DNA of 64,000 bases from Nocardioides deserti. Its GTDB lineage: Bacteria; Actinomycetota; Actinomycetes; Propionibacteriales; Nocardioidaceae. Below, piece after piece: positions 63,608 to 64,000 of the stretch. Each line of letters begins with the position of its first letter. Position 1 is the stretch's first letter. The stretch is taken from the NCBI RefSeq assembly GCF_014266025.1, contig NZ_JACMYC010000001.1, forward strand, positions 124,001 to 188,000. The letters are read 5' to 3'. The translations under genes were made by a program, and so were the position numbers. Below the pieces are notes generated by a model. It had not been told where the DNA came from and did not search any database. It saw nothing but the letters and a program-made list of their open reading frames with translations.

Positions 63608-64000
63608 TCAGGCGCGTCTGGCGCCGAAGATCGCGGTCCCCGGGGTGAGACGTCCCCGGACCCGCGACCAGCCGCCCCAGACGCGGTCGTGCCCGGCCGG
63701 CCACTCCGGCTCGAGCAGGTCGGTCAGCACGAAGCCCGCGCCGGCCAGCACCGCGATCCAGTCGCCCAGGGTGCGGTGGTGCTCGACGTACGACACCTCG
63801 CCGGTCGCGTCGTCCACCTCGACGTACGGCGTGCGGTCCCAGTAGGACTGGCTCGCCACCAGGCCGGCCTCGCCGGGGTCGTCGGCGAACATCCACCGCG
63901 TCGGGTGGGTGATGGAGAAGGCGTAGCGGCCGCCCGGCCGCAGCACGCGGGCGGTCTCGGCGACCGCGACCTCCAGGTCACTGATGAACTGCAGCGCGCC
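63608..64000 (-). CDS. Class I SAM-dependent methyltransferase, C-terminal part (5' truncated by window edge)
   Basis: The frame enters from the right edge and gives the last 130 residues. LRPGGRYAFSITHPTRWMF is the strand-4/5 region of Methyltransf_11/25 enzymes, and the end is DRVWGGWSRVRGRLTPGTAI. The SAM-binding motif I is outside the window. Substrate unknown. It is convergent with the DUF3068 gene, 54 bases apart. Confidence 0.85.
   Translation of the reverse strand, partial: GALQFISDLEVAVAETARVLRPGGRYAFSITHPTRWMFADDPGEAGLVASQSYWDRTPYVEVDDATGEVSYVEHHRTLGDWIAVLAGAGFVLTDLLEPEWPAGHDRVWGGWSRVRGRLTPGTAIFGARRA

Overview
The window is a continuous stretch of a very high-GC actinobacterial chromosome. 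Evidence: GTG and ATG starts in similar numbers, TTG also used, strong third-position G/C bias, bifunctional PriA-type HisA, a PdtaR-type ANTAR regulator, an HGxxPAAW microprotein beside trpC, a DUF2613-like microprotein, DUF3068 and a Trp-operon-associated membrane protein. Gene content and order (trp-lgt-gltBD; pyk-tRNA-pdtaR-liv) suggest a Nocardioides-like member of the Propionibacteriales; this placement is inference, since no rRNA is present. I see no prophage, transposase, CRISPR array or replication origin. One element has a mobile character: an HTH/LAGLIDADG endonuclease-like gene directly behind a tRNA.

Layout. 1-5000: the 3' end of dnaE, a membrane protein, a small SigE-type sigma factor with a downstream membrane partner and a divergent secreted Pro-rich protein, then YbaK and a LON-domain protein. 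5068-10281: the his operon hisD-C-B-H-priA-F, then a MOSC protein. 10923-19041: a surface/export block with a TasA-like SipW-type secreted protein behind a hairpin-rich leader, an asymmetric heterodimeric ABC exporter, and an 1102-residue secreted beta-sandwich protein. 19108-24794: hisI plus trp genes (no trpE), a Sco-type lipoprotein and lgt. 24987-30993: gltBD. 31116-35121: a GntP-type permease, a broken glycerate kinase and pyk. 35251-36756: the HTH/LAGLIDADG gene, an unusual compact tRNA with anticodon CAA, and pdtaR. 36928-42912: a branched-chain amino-acid type ABC transporter whose LivH carries a secreted beta-sandwich domain at its N-terminus, with a convergent binding protein. 43068-50042: a DUF554 protein, a GNAT, a thioesterase, polA and a LOV-GAF-PP2C phosphatase. 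50095-64000: a cell-envelope polysaccharide region (flippase, GT-C proteins, GT4, methyltransferases, a very large AftD-like arabinosyltransferase, an acyltransferase, DUF2613 and DUF3068 proteins).

How it works together. The his, trp and glt genes are tightly packed, often with 4-base stop/start overlaps, and supply histidine, tryptophan and glutamate. Many promoters look leaderless: a TANNNT box ends 6-7 bases before the GTG/ATG. The last 14 kb probably builds or modifies a surface glycan. The least ordinary items are the LivH fusion, the LOV photoreceptor phosphatase, the tRNA/LAGLIDADG pair, the divergent ECF-type promoter pair at the sigma-factor locus and the structured leader before the TasA-like gene.
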